Source: Chitinophaga pinensis (GTDB taxonomy: Bacteria > Bacteroidota > Bacteroidia > Chitinophagales > Chitinophagaceae). Taken from it: DNA of 64,000 bases. Under the pieces are notes generated by a model. The model was not told the DNA's origin. It made no database searches and saw only the letters and a list, made by a program, of their open reading frames with translations. The stretch spans positions 6,200,001 to 6,264,000 of the forward strand of contig LR632930.1 of NCBI GenBank assembly GCA_902167325.1, given 5' to 3'. Positions 24,416 to 34,696 of the stretch are shown one piece after another. The translations under genes and the position numbers were made by a program. Numbering within the stretch: position 1 is the first letter of the stretch; each line of letters opens with the position of its first letter.

Positions 24416-24787
24416 TTGCAGGAAGAAGTAAAAGACATATCAGCGGAAATACCGCAGGAAAGCATACCGGCAGAGCCACGGAAGGAATGGCGGCTGCGGA
24501 TCAATTATAAAATGATCACCGGTAACCTTCCCTTCATCCTCTTCCTTGCCGTGGTGGCACTGGTGTATATCGCCAATAACCACCTCGCCGAAAAGAAGAT
24601 CATCCGGATCAACCGCCTCAGCCGGCAGATCAAGGAACTGAAATGGGAATATCTGAGCGTGAAAAGTGACCTGATGTTCCGCAGCAAACTGAGCGAAGTG
24701 AGCAAGGCCGTAGAGCCACTGGGATTGAAAGAGCTCAGCACCCCGCCCCAAAGGATCGAAACTGCTGCAACAAACACCGAGCAATAA
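24416..24787 (+). CDS. ftsL: FtsL-like divisome protein, TTG start
   Basis: This is a 123-residue bitopic membrane protein in the usual ftsL place, between rsmH and the ftsI transpeptidase gene. There is a cytoplasmic N-terminal tail of about 37 residues, one membrane helix (NLPFILFLAVVALVYIANNH, about 37-56), and a coiled-coil-like periplasmic region with heptads (IIRINRLSRQIKELKWEYL). FtsL links FtsB/FtsQ to the septal synthase. Sequence identity in this family is low, so the call rests on position and topology. The frame begins with TTG; the only in-frame ATG (residue 33) would remove most of the cytoplasmic tail. Confidence 0.8.
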   Translation: MQEEVKDISAEIPQESIPAEPRKEWRLRINYKMITGNLPFILFLAVVALVYIANNHLAEKKIIRINRLSRQIKELKWEYLSVKSDLMFRSKLSEVSKAVEPLGLKELSTPPQRIETAATNTEQ

Positions 24788-24824
24788 AATTATCACACAC
24801 CGATACTGACATCTAACCCGGCAA

Positions 24825-26927
24825 ATGGAGATTAAGAAAGATATATTATGGCGGTCGTATTTATGCCTTATCGGCATGGGTATCTTCGCCGTCGCCATTA
24901 TCGGCAGGGTCGTTTTCCTCCAGCAGGTGGAAGGTACCTACTGGCGCAATATGTCTGACAGTCTCCACACTGCATACATGGATCTTGATGCAGACCGCGG
25001 CACCATCTACTCCGAAGAAGGCCGCATGCTCTCCACCTCCATCCCCTATTTCGATATCCGCATAGATTTTAAAGCAGACGGCCTGCAGGATAAAAAGAAG
25101 AACATCTTCAAAGAGAACGTGGATTCCCTTTCCCGCGCCCTCGCCACCCTGTTCATGGACCGTCCGGCTGCAGAGTATAAAAAACTCCTGCAGGAAGGGT
25201 TTAGGGAAAAAGACCGCTACTTCCTCCTCAAGCGCGATATCCGGTTCGACCAGTACCAGCAGCTGCGCACCTTCCCCATGTTCCGCCTGGGCCGCAACAA
25301 AGGCGGGATGATCGTGGAAACCAAGAACAAAAGGATCAACCCTTTCAAGCTGCTCGCCAACCGTACCATCGGCCTCGCCCGCACCAACTCACAGAACGTA
25401 GGCCTTGAAAATACTTATGACGCTTACCTCAGCGGCGTAACCGGTAAACGCCTCATGCGCCGCATCGCGGGTGGTACTTACATGCCCGTGGAAGGATATG
25501 ACATCGAACCGGAAAACGGTAAAGATGTAATCACTACCCTCGACGTAAACATGCAGGACATCGTGGAAACCGCCCTCATGCGTATGATGATCCAGAACGA
25601 ATGCGTTCACGGCACCGCCATCCTCATGGAAGTGAAAACAGGGAAAGTGAAAGCCATCGCTAACCTGGGCCGCCAGCCCGATGGCAACTACTGGGAAGAT
25701 ATGAACCACGCTATCCAGAAAGGGGAACCCGGTTCCACTTTCAAACTGGCTACCATGATTGCCCTGCTGGAAGACGGTTACATCACCCCCAACACCATGG
25801 TGGATCTGAACTACGGCCGCTGGCCCATCAACCGCCGGGTGGTTTACGATTCCGAACCGCATCACCTTACCACGGTAACCGTCAAACACGCGTTCGAGCG
25901 CAGCTCCAACGTAGCGATGGCCAAACTGGTATATCAATACTATCAGAAAAGACCGAATGATTTCTCTGCCCGCCTCCGCAAACTACAGCTCGATAAGCCT
26001 ACCGGCATCGACCTCGTTGGGGAAAGCACCCCGCAGATAAAGACCACGGCCAACAAAAGCTGGAGCGCCACCACCCTTCCGTGGATGGCTTTTGGCTATG
26101 AGGTAACACAAACACCGCTGCACACCGCCATGCTGTACAATGCAGTTGCCAACGGCGGCAAAATGATGAAGCCTTACCTCGTGAACAGTATCCGTGAATA
26201 CGGGCAACCGGTGAAAAACTTCGAGCCTGTGGTGATGATGGACAGCATCTGCTCCAACCGCACCCTTACAGCAGTACAGGATATGCTCGAAGGCGTTGTG
26301 CTGAAGGGCACCGCTGCCAAATTGCAGACTCCTTATTACCGCTTTGCCGGTAAAACCGGAACAGCGCTGATCGCTGATGGTAAAAGAGGATATGCAGATA
26401 AAATTTACCAGTCATCGTTCGCAGGGTATTTCCCGGCAGACGATCCGCAATACACCTGCGTGGTGGTAATCCGGAACAAGCCCCATGCCGCCAAATTCTA
26501 TGGCGGCTCCGTGGCAGGACCGGTTTTCCGTGAAGTGGCAGACAAACTGTACGCCCTCGCCGTGAAAAAGCCCCGCCAGCTGGCAGGTAACAGCGGGCTG
26601 GATTCCATGATGGCCATGAAAGGCGGTAAAGGCAGTGAATGGAAAAGCGTTGCCTCGGCCCTCAACCTGCCCTGGTCTGGCGCCCTCACCAGCAGCAACT
26701 GGGTGAGCGCCGATGTAAAAGGCAGCAAACTGACCTTTCAACCGGTAAACCAACAAAGCGGCACCGTTCCGGATGTAAAAGGAATGGGCCTGAAAGATGC
26801 GCTTTACCTGCTCGAGAATGCAGGACTGCGCGTAGTAATCCGCGGTGCGGGAAAAGTGACTGCACAGTCCCTGCCCGGCGGAACCAATATTGGAAAAGAA
26901 CAAACGATCATCATAGAACTGAGTTGA
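24825..26927 (+). CDS. ftsI: Septal penicillin-binding protein FtsI (PBP3) with PASTA domain
   Basis: FtsI is the class B transpeptidase that cross-links septal peptidoglycan, acting with FtsW. The 700-residue protein has one N-terminal membrane helix (about 11-31), a pedestal domain with RGTIYSEEGRMLS at 58-70, and a transpeptidase domain with the serine nucleophile Ser304 in GSTFK, the SSN motif at 360-362 and KTGTA at 510-514. A single PASTA domain closes the protein (about 644-700, GTVPDVKGMGLKDALYLL). PASTA modules are best known from Gram-positive enzymes but are seen in FtsI of this phylum. It is 7 bp from murE. Confidence 0.95.
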   Translation: MEIKKDILWRSYLCLIGMGIFAVAIIGRVVFLQQVEGTYWRNMSDSLHTAYMDLDADRGTIYSEEGRMLSTSIPYFDIRIDFKADGLQDKKKNIFKENVDSLSRALATLFMDRPAAEYKKLLQEGFREKDRYFLLKRDIRFDQYQQLRTFPMFRLGRNKGGMIVETKNKRINPFKLLANRTIGLARTNSQNVGLENTYDAYLSGVTGKRLMRRIAGGTYMPVEGYDIEPENGKDVITTLDVNMQDIVETALMRMMIQNECVHGTAILMEVKTGKVKAIANLGRQPDGNYWEDMNHAIQKGEPGSTFKLATMIALLEDGYITPNTMVDLNYGRWPINRRVVYDSEPHHLTTVTVKHAFERSSNVAMAKLVYQYYQKRPNDFSARLRKLQLDKPTGIDLVGESTPQIKTTANKSWSATTLPWMAFGYEVTQTPLHTAMLYNAVANGGKMMKPYLVNSIREYGQPVKNFEPVVMMDSICSNRTLTAVQDMLEGVVLKGTAAKLQTPYYRFAGKTGTALIADGKRGYADKIYQSSFAGYFPADDPQYTCVVVIRNKPHAAKFYGGSVAGPVFREVADKLYALAVKKPRQLAGNSGLDSMMAMKGGKGSEWKSVASALNLPWSGALTSSNWVSADVKGSKLTFQPVNQQSGTVPDVKGMGLKDALYLLENAGLRVVIRGAGKVTAQSLPGGTNIGKEQTIIIELS

Positions 26928-26934
26928 TTTTGAT

Positions 26935-28401
26935 ATGAAGACGCTGCGGGACATATTATACCAGGTTCAGATCATGGACGTACATGGCAATAACGACATT
27001 GCCATTCATGCGTTGCATATCGACTCACGCCAGGTGAAGCCGGGCGATGCCTTTATCGCTATACGCGGAGCTGCTGCCGATGGGCATGCCTATATCTCCA
27101 AAGCTGTAGCACAAGGTGCAATGGCCGTAGTATGTGAGGAACTCCCCGAAGTGATGGCGGCAGATGTTTGTTATATACAGGTTGCCAACAGCCACCAGGC
27201 TGCCGGCGTTATGGCGGGCAACTTCTACGACAATCCCTCGCGGAAGCTGAAACTGGTGGGCGTTACCGGTACCAATGGTAAAACCACCGTTGCCACGCTC
27301 CTCTTTCGCCTGTACACCGAAATGGGCCATCACTGCGGACTGCTCTCTACCGTGCAGAACCAGATCGGTGACCGCATTGTTCCTGCCACACACACCACTC
27401 CTGACCCGGTGAATCTCAATGCACTGCTGGCAGACATGGTGAACGACGGCTGCAACTATGCTTTCATGGAAGTAAGCTCTCACGCCATTCACCAACAGCG
27501 TATAGCAGGACTGCAATTCGCCGGTGGCATTTTTACGAACATCACACACGACCATCTTGATTATCACAAAACGTTCGATGAATATATCAAGGTAAAGAAA
27601 TCATTTTTCGACAACCTGCCTAATACCGCTTTTGCGCTCACCAATCTGGACGACAAGCGAGGCAACGTGATGCTGCAAAATACGAAGGCCCGTAAAGCTA
27701 CCTACAGTTTGCGCACTATGGCCGAGTTCAAAGGCAAGATTCTTGAAAACAACCTTACCGGACTGGTCATGCAGGTGGGCAATAAAGATGTTCACTTCCG
27801 CCTCATCGGTGAGTTCAATGCTTATAACCTCCTTGCAGTGTACGGCGCCGCCGTGCTGCTGGGCGATGATAAAGACAGCATACTGGCAGCACTCAGCAAT
27901 TTGCAGGGAGCCGAAGGCCGGTTTGATTACATCGTTTCAAAAAACGACCGCATCATTGGTATCGTGGATTACGCCCATACACCTGATGCGCTCCTTAACG
28001 TACTGGCTACCATTAAAAACCTGCGTCAGGGTCACGAGCAGATCATCACTGTGGTGGGCTGCGGGGGAGACCGGGATACGACCAAACGCCCCATCATGGG
28101 CGAAGTTGCCGCCGAACATTCTGACAAGGCCATTTTTACGTCAGACAATCCCCGGTCGGAAGACGCGGGAGCTATTATCCGGCAGATGGAAGAAGGAGTG
28201 AATGTGACCCAGCGTAAGAAAACGCTCTCCATCGCAGACCGTCACGAAGCCATTAAAACCGCCGTAAGTCTCGCGAAACCGGAGGATATCATCCTCATCG
28301 CGGGTAAAGGGCATGAAAAATACCAGGAGATCCATGGTGTAAAGCATCCGTTCGATGATAAACAGGTGCTCCGTGAATTACTGGAAATGTTTGATAAATA
28401 G
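26935..28401 (+). CDS. murE: UDP-MurNAc-tripeptide synthetase MurE
   Basis: MurE adds the third amino acid to UDP-MurNAc-L-Ala-D-Glu in the cytoplasm. The 488-residue protein has the ATP-binding loop GTNGKTT at 112-118 and the typical HTTPDP segment near 155. The specificity loop reads DNPRSED, which matches the DNPRxED motif of meso-diaminopimelate-adding enzymes and not the DNPAxDD form of lysine-adding ones. The peptidoglycan is thus expected to be of the A1-gamma meso-DAP type. It sits between ftsI (7 bp) and mraY (17 bp). Confidence 0.96.
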   Translation: MKTLRDILYQVQIMDVHGNNDIAIHALHIDSRQVKPGDAFIAIRGAAADGHAYISKAVAQGAMAVVCEELPEVMAADVCYIQVANSHQAAGVMAGNFYDNPSRKLKLVGVTGTNGKTTVATLLFRLYTEMGHHCGLLSTVQNQIGDRIVPATHTTPDPVNLNALLADMVNDGCNYAFMEVSSHAIHQQRIAGLQFAGGIFTNITHDHLDYHKTFDEYIKVKKSFFDNLPNTAFALTNLDDKRGNVMLQNTKARKATYSLRTMAEFKGKILENNLTGLVMQVGNKDVHFRLIGEFNAYNLLAVYGAAVLLGDDKDSILAALSNLQGAEGRFDYIVSKNDRIIGIVDYAHTPDALLNVLATIKNLRQGHEQIITVVGCGGDRDTTKRPIMGEVAAEHSDKAIFTSDNPRSEDAGAIIRQMEEGVNVTQRKKTLSIADRHEAIKTAVSLAKPEDIILIAGKGHEKYQEIHGVKHPFDDKQVLRELLEMFDK

Positions 28402-28418
28402 AAGATCACGATCATTAT

Positions 28419-29669
28419 ATGTTATACTATCTGTTCACTTATCTTAAAAACGAGTTCAACTACACCGGTACCGGTATGTGGCAATTCATCACATTCCGCG
28501 TAACCATGGCGTTGCTGCTCTCCCTCGTGATCTCCCTCCTGCTGGGCAAGCGTATTGTAAAATACCTGCAGCGCAAGCAGATCGGGGAAACCATCCGCGA
28601 CCTCGGCCTGGCCGGTGAACAAACCAAGAAAGGTACTCCCACCATGGGCGGCCTTATCATCCTTTCCGCCATCGTGATCCCCACCCTGCTGTTTGCAAGG
28701 GTGATGAACGTGTATATCCTCCTGATCCTGCTCTGCACCATCTGGCTGGGACTGATCGGGTTTATCGACGACTATATCAAGGTATTCAAGAAGAATAAAG
28801 AAGGGCTGGCCGGGAGGTTCAAAATCCTCGGTCAGGTGGGCCTCGGCCTCATCGTAGGTACCACCCTGTATTTCAATAACAATGTGGTGATGAGCCGTGA
28901 GATCATGGACGGGAAGAAGCTGGCTCCTTACGAGAAAGTAGTGAGTAACGAGCGCACTACCCCTGACGGGCATCGCTTTGTGGATGTAAAAACCCCTATC
29001 ACCACTATTCCTTTCGTTAAGAACCACGAGTTCAACTATAGCAAACTCATTTCCTGGATGGGCCCCGGTGCCGAGAAGTTCACCTTCGTGATCTACATCC
29101 TTATCGTGATCATCATTATTACGGCGGTATCGAACGGGGCGAATATAACAGACGGGCTTGACGGGCTGGCCACGGGCGTATCTGCAGTAATAGGCGTGTG
29201 CCTTGGGATATTCGCTTATGTAAGCGGTAACATCCAGTTCGCGGAATACCTGAATATCATGTATATCCCCAACCTCGGCGAGCTTTCGATCTTCATTGCA
29301 GCGTTTGTTGGGGCCTGTGTGGGTTTCCTATGGTATAATGCTTACCCTGCCCAGGTTTTCATGGGTGATACGGGGAGCCTTGCACTGGGAGGCATCATCG
29401 CTTCCCTTGCCATTATCGTTAGAAAAGAATTGCTGATCCCGATCTTCTGCGGCGTATTCCTTGTGGAAAACCTCAGTGTGATGATCCAGGTGGCATATTT
29501 CAAATACACGAAGAAAAAATACGGCGAAGGCCGCCGCGTGTTCCTGATGAGCCCGCTGCACCACCATTACCAGAAACTCGGCTATCACGAAAGCAAGATT
29601 GCCGTGCGCTTCTGGATCGTAACGATTATGTGCGTCGTATTTGCCATCGCAACCCTAAAAATGCGTTAA
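28419..29669 (+). CDS. mraY: Phospho-N-acetylmuramoyl-pentapeptide transferase MraY
   Basis: MraY joins the muramyl pentapeptide to undecaprenyl phosphate, making lipid I at the inner membrane. The 416-residue protein has about ten membrane helices. Conserved loops are present: [12 protein letters not shown] near 68, the [16 protein letters not shown] catalytic loop near 115, [13 protein letters not shown] near 242, the [18 protein letters not shown] loop near 309, and [14 protein letters not shown] near 375. An extra hydrophilic segment of about 50 residues (about 165-215, [15 protein letters not shown]) is longer than in E. coli and looks normal for the phylum. Confidence 0.96.
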   Translation: MLYYLFTYLKNEFNYTGTGMWQFITFRVTMALLLSLVISLLLGKRIVKYLQRKQIGETIRDLGLAGEQTKKGTPTMGGLIILSAIVIPTLLFARVMNVYILLILLCTIWLGLIGFIDDYIKVFKKNKEGLAGRFKILGQVGLGLIVGTTLYFNNNVVMSREIMDGKKLAPYEKVVSNERTTPDGHRFVDVKTPITTIPFVKNHEFNYSKLISWMGPGAEKFTFVIYILIVIIIITAVSNGANITDGLDGLATGVSAVIGVCLGIFAYVSGNIQFAEYLNIMYIPNLGELSIFIAAFVGACVGFLWYNAYPAQVFMGDTGSLALGGIIASLAIIVRKELLIPIFCGVFLVENLSVMIQVAYFKYTKKKYGEGRRVFLMSPLHHHYQKLGYHESKIAVRFWIVTIMCVVFAIATLKMR

Positions 29670-29676
29670 CAGGACT

Positions 29677-31020
29677 ATGAATAAACTCGTTATCCTTGGA
29701 GCCGGAGAAAGCGGAATTGGTGCAGCCCTGCTGGGAAAAAAGCAGGGTTACGAGGTCTTCGTGTCCGACGGTGGCGCTATCAAAGACCTTTACAAGCAGG
29801 AACTGGCTGTGAATAATATACCCTTCGAAGAAGGGCATCACTCCTGGGACGTGATCCTTGCGGCCGACGAGATCGTGAAATCTCCCGGCATCCCTGAGAA
29901 AACGGAGCTGATGAAAAAGATACGTGAGCGTGGTGTACGGGTTATTTCCGAGATCGAGTTTGCATGGCGGTTCAGTAAAGACAGCAGCAAAATAATTGCC
30001 ATCACCGGAAGCAACGGTAAAAGCACTACCACTGCCCTCACCCATCACATCTTCAGAACCGCCGGCCTAAACGCCGCGCTGGTTGGAAATATTGGTGTCA
30101 GCTACGCCAAGCAGGTAGCCTCGGGGCATTCGGATTATTATGTGGTGGAAGTGAGCAGCTTTCAGCTCGATGATATCGTGGATTTCAAACCCAACGTAGC
30201 TATTCTGCTCAATATTACCCCGGACCATCTGGACCGGTACGACTATAAAATGGAGAACTATGTGGAGAGCAAATTCCGCATTGCCATGAATCAGACGAAG
30301 GAAGATTATTTTATTTATTGTATAGACGACCCGTTGATACGGGAACATTTAGCAAAGAAACCCATTTATTCTACAACAATACCTTTTAGCATTATGGAAC
30401 AACTGAAAGAAGGTGGATTCATCGCGAACGACCAGCTGAACATCCAGGTAAAAGAAGAAGAACCGGTAATAATGTCGATGTACGACCTGGCATTAAAAGG
30501 TAAGCATAATCTGTATAATTCAATGGCAGCAGGGATAGCAGGCCGCACGATGGATATCCGGAAAGAGAAGATCCGGGAGAGCCTCAGCACGTTCTCCAGT
30601 CTGGAACACAGGATGGAATACGTAGCCACCGTGCGCGGAGTGGATTTTATCAACGACAGTAAAGCCACCAACGTGAACAGCGTATGGTTTGCCCTCGAAA
30701 GCATGGAACGCCCCGTGATCCTCATCATGGGCGGTGTGGACAAAGGCAATGACTACGACGCTATCCGTGAGCTGGTTCGGGAAAAAGTGAAAGCGATCGT
30801 TTGTCTGGGTGTCGATAACCGCCCCATTCACGAAGCCCTTTCCAAGGATATGGAGGTAATGATCAACACGGACAACATGAAGGATGCCGTGGGTCAGGCC
30901 TTTAACCTGGCAAGCAAGGGTGATGTGGTATTGCTTTCCCCCGCCTGTGCAAGCTTTGACCTCTTCAAGAATTATGAAGAAAGAGGCCGCAGCTTTAAGG
31001 ATGCGGTAAGAGAACTCTAA
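29677..31020 (+). CDS. murD: UDP-MurNAc-L-alanine:D-glutamate ligase MurD
   Basis: MurD adds D-glutamate to UDP-MurNAc-L-alanine in an ATP-dependent step. The 447-residue protein has the N-terminal nucleotide-sugar domain (VILGAGESGIGAALLG), the ATP loop GSNGKSTTT at 111-119, the NITPDHLDRY segment near 184, and NDSKATNVNSVWFALES near 326, which is specific for MurD. It begins 7 bp after mraY and ends 18 bp before ftsW. Confidence 0.96.
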   Translation: MNKLVILGAGESGIGAALLGKKQGYEVFVSDGGAIKDLYKQELAVNNIPFEEGHHSWDVILAADEIVKSPGIPEKTELMKKIRERGVRVISEIEFAWRFSKDSSKIIAITGSNGKSTTTALTHHIFRTAGLNAALVGNIGVSYAKQVASGHSDYYVVEVSSFQLDDIVDFKPNVAILLNITPDHLDRYDYKMENYVESKFRIAMNQTKEDYFIYCIDDPLIREHLAKKPIYSTTIPFSIMEQLKEGGFIANDQLNIQVKEEEPVIMSMYDLALKGKHNLYNSMAAGIAGRTMDIRKEKIRESLSTFSSLEHRMEYVATVRGVDFINDSKATNVNSVWFALESMERPVILIMGGVDKGNDYDAIRELVREKVKAIVCLGVDNRPIHEALSKDMEVMINTDNMKDAVGQAFNLASKGDVVLLSPACASFDLFKNYEERGRSFKDAVREL

Positions 31021-31038
31021 CAATAAAAAAGGAACAAC

Positions 31039-32205
31039 GTGAACAACTTGCTTCAAAAGACGAAAGGCGACAAGGTGATATGGACGATCGTGTTCTTCCT
31101 CTCTGCAGTAAGCTTGTTGGCAGTATACAGTTCCACAGGCTCTTTGGCATACCGCGTTTACAGCGGGCATACGGAATACTACCTGTTCAAACAGTTGTCA
31201 GTATTGATCCTCGGGATTCTTATCATCTATTTCGCCCACCGGGTGAATTACACGATATACTCCCGGGTGGCGCAGATCGGATTCTTATTATCCATCCCGC
31301 TGCTGATCTATACGCTGGCATTCGGCTCCAATCTGAACGATGCGAGCCGCTGGATCAAGCTACCGGTAATCAACCTGACGTTTCAAACGTCAGATATTGC
31401 CAAGCTGGCCCTGTTCATGTACGTAGCGCGCCAGCTGTCTAAAAAACAGAATAACATTACCGACTTCAGGAAAGGTTTCTTACCGATCATCCTGCCGGTA
31501 GCTATTATTTGCGCGCTGATCATGCCCGCCAACATGTCTACCGCCCTGTTGCTGGGTGCCAGCTGCATGCTGTTATGCTTTATCGGCCGCGTGCCGCTGA
31601 AGTACCTGGCGGGTATGGTTGCAGCAGGTATTGTGCTGGTGGTGCTGATGTTTGGTGTTGCGAAGCTCACGGGTATGGAAGGCCGTACTAAAACATGGCT
31701 GAACCGTATCGAGAGTTTCACCGCTAAAGAAGCACACGAAGAGCCTTATCAGGTGCAGCAGGCGAAGATCGGGATTGTGAATGGAGGGCTGCTCGGAAAG
31801 GGACCCGGAAACAGTACGGCGAGAAATTTTCTCCCGCACCCATATTCCGATTTTATTTTTGCGATAATTCTTGAAGAGTATGGTATCTTTGGCGCCTTTT
31901 TAGTGATGGGCGCGTACCTCATTTTACTCCTCAGAAGTATCCGGATTTTTAAGAATTGTCCGTATGCCTTTGGTGCATTTCTGGCCCTGGGTCTGAGCGT
32001 AACGCTGGTAATACAGGCACTGATGCATATGGCCGTGAATGTGAATCTTTTACCGGTAACGGGGCTAACGCTGCCGCTGGTAAGTATGGGCGGATCATCC
32101 GTGATCTTCACCAGTCTGTCCATCGGTATCATCCTCAGTGTATCACGGCATGTGGAAGAAGCGGAAAATAAACAGGCGGAAGCTGCCCAGGCAGTGGCCG
32201 CATAA
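31039..32205 (+). CDS. ftsW: Septal peptidoglycan glycosyltransferase FtsW, GTG start
   Basis: FtsW is a SEDS-family glycan polymerase that works with FtsI at the septum. The 388-residue protein has about ten membrane helices and the SEDS loops: DASRWIKLP near 97, the GKGPGNSTARNFLPHPYSDF segment near 254 containing the acidic and proline-rich catalytic region, and GLTLPLVSMGGSS near 341. The order beside ftsI, murG and murC favours FtsW over RodA. The start codon is GTG; I find no better in-frame ATG near the N-terminus. Confidence 0.93.
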   Translation: MNNLLQKTKGDKVIWTIVFFLSAVSLLAVYSSTGSLAYRVYSGHTEYYLFKQLSVLILGILIIYFAHRVNYTIYSRVAQIGFLLSIPLLIYTLAFGSNLNDASRWIKLPVINLTFQTSDIAKLALFMYVARQLSKKQNNITDFRKGFLPIILPVAIICALIMPANMSTALLLGASCMLLCFIGRVPLKYLAGMVAAGIVLVVLMFGVAKLTGMEGRTKTWLNRIESFTAKEAHEEPYQVQQAKIGIVNGGLLGKGPGNSTARNFLPHPYSDFIFAIILEEYGIFGAFLVMGAYLILLLRSIRIFKNCPYAFGAFLALGLSVTLVIQALMHMAVNVNLLPVTGLTLPLVSMGGSSVIFTSLSIGIILSVSRHVEEAENKQAEAAQAVAA

Positions 32206-32223
32206 ATATATAAACTGAACTAT

Positions 32224-33318
32224 TTGGCACACAAGATTATCATAGCAGGTGGAGGAACAGGAGGGCATATCTTCCCGGCCATCGCCATTGCCAACGCCAT
32301 CCGCAAGATTGAAGCGGATGCGGAGATTCTTTTTGTGGGTGCTAAAGGCAAAATGGAAATGGAGAAGGTGCCCCAGGCAGGGTATCCCATCGAAGGACTG
32401 GAGATCGCCGGATTCAACCGCAGCAATATCTTTAAAAACATCCTGCTGCCTTTCAAGCTGTTGAAAAGTCTCCGCGATGCACGCAACATCCTCCGCCGCT
32501 TCCAACCCGATGCAGTGGTAGGTGTTGGTGGTTACGCCAGCTTCCCCATTCTCCGGAAAGCACAGAAAATGGGCATTCCCACCCTCATACAGGAACAGAA
32601 TTCCTATGCGGGCAAAAGCAATAAAATCCTCGGCAGGAAAGCCAACGTCATTTGCGTTGGTTATGAAGGAATGGAATCCTTCTTCCCTGCTGATAAAATA
32701 TTATACACCGGCAACCCCGTGCGCGGGTCCATCACGCAGAGTGCAGTCGCGAAAGACGAAGCGATGCGCCACTTCGGTCTCATGATGGGCAAACCCACGC
32801 TGTTTGCCGTAGGTGGCAGCCTCGGAGCGAAGTCTATCAACGAAGCCCTCCTGCCCCACCTCGCGGGTTTCGTGAATAAAGACATACAGCTGATCTGGCA
32901 AACCGGGAAGCCGTATTACGAAACCGCCAAAGCTGCCGCGGCACCCTTTGCCACGCATGTGAAAGTATATGACTTCATCAATGTCATGGACTTTGCATAC
33001 AAAGCTGCAGATGCCGTTATCTCCCGCGCAGGCGCCCTCGCCATCGCGGAGTTATGCGTTGCGCAGAAACCCGTGATCTTCGTGCCTTATCCTTTTGCGG
33101 CAGAAGACCACCAGACTAAAAACGCGGAAAGCCTCGTGCACAAAAATGCCGCGTTGCTTATTCCAGACAATGAAGCAGGCGCCAAACTGGCTAACGAAGC
33201 TTTAAGCCTCGTACAGAATAAAGCGCTGATGCAACAGCTCGAAACAAACATCGCCCCCCTGGGCAACAAAAACGCAGATATGACCATCGCCCGTGCAGTG
33301 CTCGGGCTGATAAAATAA
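32224..33318 (+). CDS. murG: UDP-GlcNAc:lipid I GlcNAc transferase MurG, TTG start
   Basis: MurG adds GlcNAc to lipid I, making lipid II at the inner face of the membrane. The 364-residue GT-B enzyme has the G-loop IIIAGGGTGGHIFPAIAIA at its N-terminus, the second glycine-rich loop VGGSLGAKSINEALLP near 197, and the UDP-GlcNAc site VISRAGALAIAEL near 264. The reading frame starts with TTG directly before the conserved AHKIIIAGGG, and there is no upstream ATG in frame that fits. It is followed by murC after only 4 bp. Confidence 0.95.
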   Translation: MAHKIIIAGGGTGGHIFPAIAIANAIRKIEADAEILFVGAKGKMEMEKVPQAGYPIEGLEIAGFNRSNIFKNILLPFKLLKSLRDARNILRRFQPDAVVGVGGYASFPILRKAQKMGIPTLIQEQNSYAGKSNKILGRKANVICVGYEGMESFFPADKILYTGNPVRGSITQSAVAKDEAMRHFGLMMGKPTLFAVGGSLGAKSINEALLPHLAGFVNKDIQLIWQTGKPYYETAKAAAAPFATHVKVYDFINVMDFAYKAADAVISRAGALAIAELCVAQKPVIFVPYPFAAEDHQTKNAESLVHKNAALLIPDNEAGAKLANEALSLVQNKALMQQLETNIAPLGNKNADMTIARAVLGLIK

Positions 33319-33322
33319 CAGG

Positions 33323-34681
33323 ATGGATTTGAATTCATTACATAGGATCTATTTTGTAGGCATCGGAGGCATCGGTATGTCGGCCATCGCCCGGTACTTC
33401 CATGAAAAAGGAGCTGCCGTGAGCGGGTACGACCGTACCTCCACCCAACTTACGCAACAACTGGAAGCGGAAGGTATCCGCATTCATTATACGGAAGACC
33501 TGGCGCAGATAGACCGGAAGGCAGACCTCGTGGTATACACACCCGCCATTCCGGCTACGCAGAAGGAACTTGTTTATTACCGCGAAAACGGATACGAAGT
33601 GGTGAAACGCAGCGATGTGCTGCAGGAGATCACCCGTGCCCTCTTCGCCATCACCGTAGCAGGTACACATGGTAAAACCACCGTTTCAACCATGATCGCA
33701 CACCTGCTGCGCGATTCCGGGTATGGCTGCAACGCCTTCCTTGGTGGGGTAAGTGCTAACTACGGCAAGAACTTCTGGTCCAGCGAAAAGCAGGTGGCAG
33801 TCATCGAAGCCGATGAATACGACCGCAGCTTCCTGAAGCTCAGTCCGGATATTGCAGTGCTTACCGCGATGGACCCGGACCACCTCGATATTTACGGTAC
33901 TGCCGAAGAAGTAGAAAAAGCTTTTATACAGTATACCGCCAACATAAAGCCCAACGGCACACTGCTGGTGAAACACGGCCTGCATCGCGGATCGGAGCTG
34001 AAAGGAGACAACCGCCTCAATTACAGCCTGCAAAATGATGCTGCCGATATCTGTGCCACCAATATCCGGATGGATGACGGAGGGTATGAGTTTGATGTGA
34101 TTCAGCAGGACTGGATGATCGACAATGTGCAGCTCCGTATCGGCGGCATGCACAACGTGGAAAATGCGGTAGCTGCCATCGGCGTGGCGCATATCCTCGG
34201 CATCTCTAATGAAAAGATCCGTAACGCTGTAGCGTCTTTCAAAGGCATCCGGCGCCGTTTCGAATACCTGGTGAAGAACGACCGGCATGTGTATATCGAT
34301 GATTATGCGCATCACCCTGAAGAACTGCGGGCACTGATAACCAGTGCCAAATCGTTGTTCAGCGGAAAGAAATGTACCGTCATCTTTCAGCCGCACCTCT
34401 TTAGCCGCACGCGAGACTTCGCAGACGGGTTCGGGGAAACATTGTCGCTGGCCGATGAAGTGATCCTCCTGCCTATCTATCCTGCCCGCGAACTGCCCAT
34501 TGAGGGTGTTACCACGCAGATGATTGCAGACAGGATCAAAGGGCCGGAAGTACATATTATGGATCGCGACGCAGTACCGGCATGGATGCAACAAAACCCT
34601 GTCCGGCTGCTCATCACTGCCGGTGCGGGAGATATTGACCTGCTGCGGGAACCTTTGAAAGACATTATAAACAAACAATAA
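33323..34681 (+). CDS. murC: UDP-MurNAc:L-alanine ligase MurC
   Basis: MurC adds the first amino acid, L-alanine, to UDP-MurNAc. The 452-residue protein has the N-terminal FVGIGGIGMSAIARYFHEKG dinucleotide-like fold, the ATP loop GTHGKTTVSTMIAHLL at about 114-129, the AVIEADEYDRSFLKLSPD segment near 155, and DDYAHHPEELRA near 330, which is conserved in MurC. murB, which makes its substrate, is not in the cluster. It lies 4 bp after murG and 15 bp before ftsQ. Confidence 0.96.
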   Translation: MDLNSLHRIYFVGIGGIGMSAIARYFHEKGAAVSGYDRTSTQLTQQLEAEGIRIHYTEDLAQIDRKADLVVYTPAIPATQKELVYYRENGYEVVKRSDVLQEITRALFAITVAGTHGKTTVSTMIAHLLRDSGYGCNAFLGGVSANYGKNFWSSEKQVAVIEADEYDRSFLKLSPDIAVLTAMDPDHLDIYGTAEEVEKAFIQYTANIKPNGTLLVKHGLHRGSELKGDNRLNYSLQNDAADICATNIRMDDGGYEFDVIQQDWMIDNVQLRIGGMHNVENAVAAIGVAHILGISNEKIRNAVASFKGIRRRFEYLVKNDRHVYIDDYAHHPEELRALITSAKSLFSGKKCTVIFQPHLFSRTRDFADGFGETLSLADEVILLPIYPARELPIEGVTTQMIADRIKGPEVHIMDRDAVPAWMQQNPVRLLITAGAGDIDLLREPLKDIINKQ

Positions 34682-34696
34682 AAATATTCATTCATC

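Noticed and set aside
33686-34678. 330-codon minus-strand open frame
   Set aside because: Antisense to murC with no coherent protein features.
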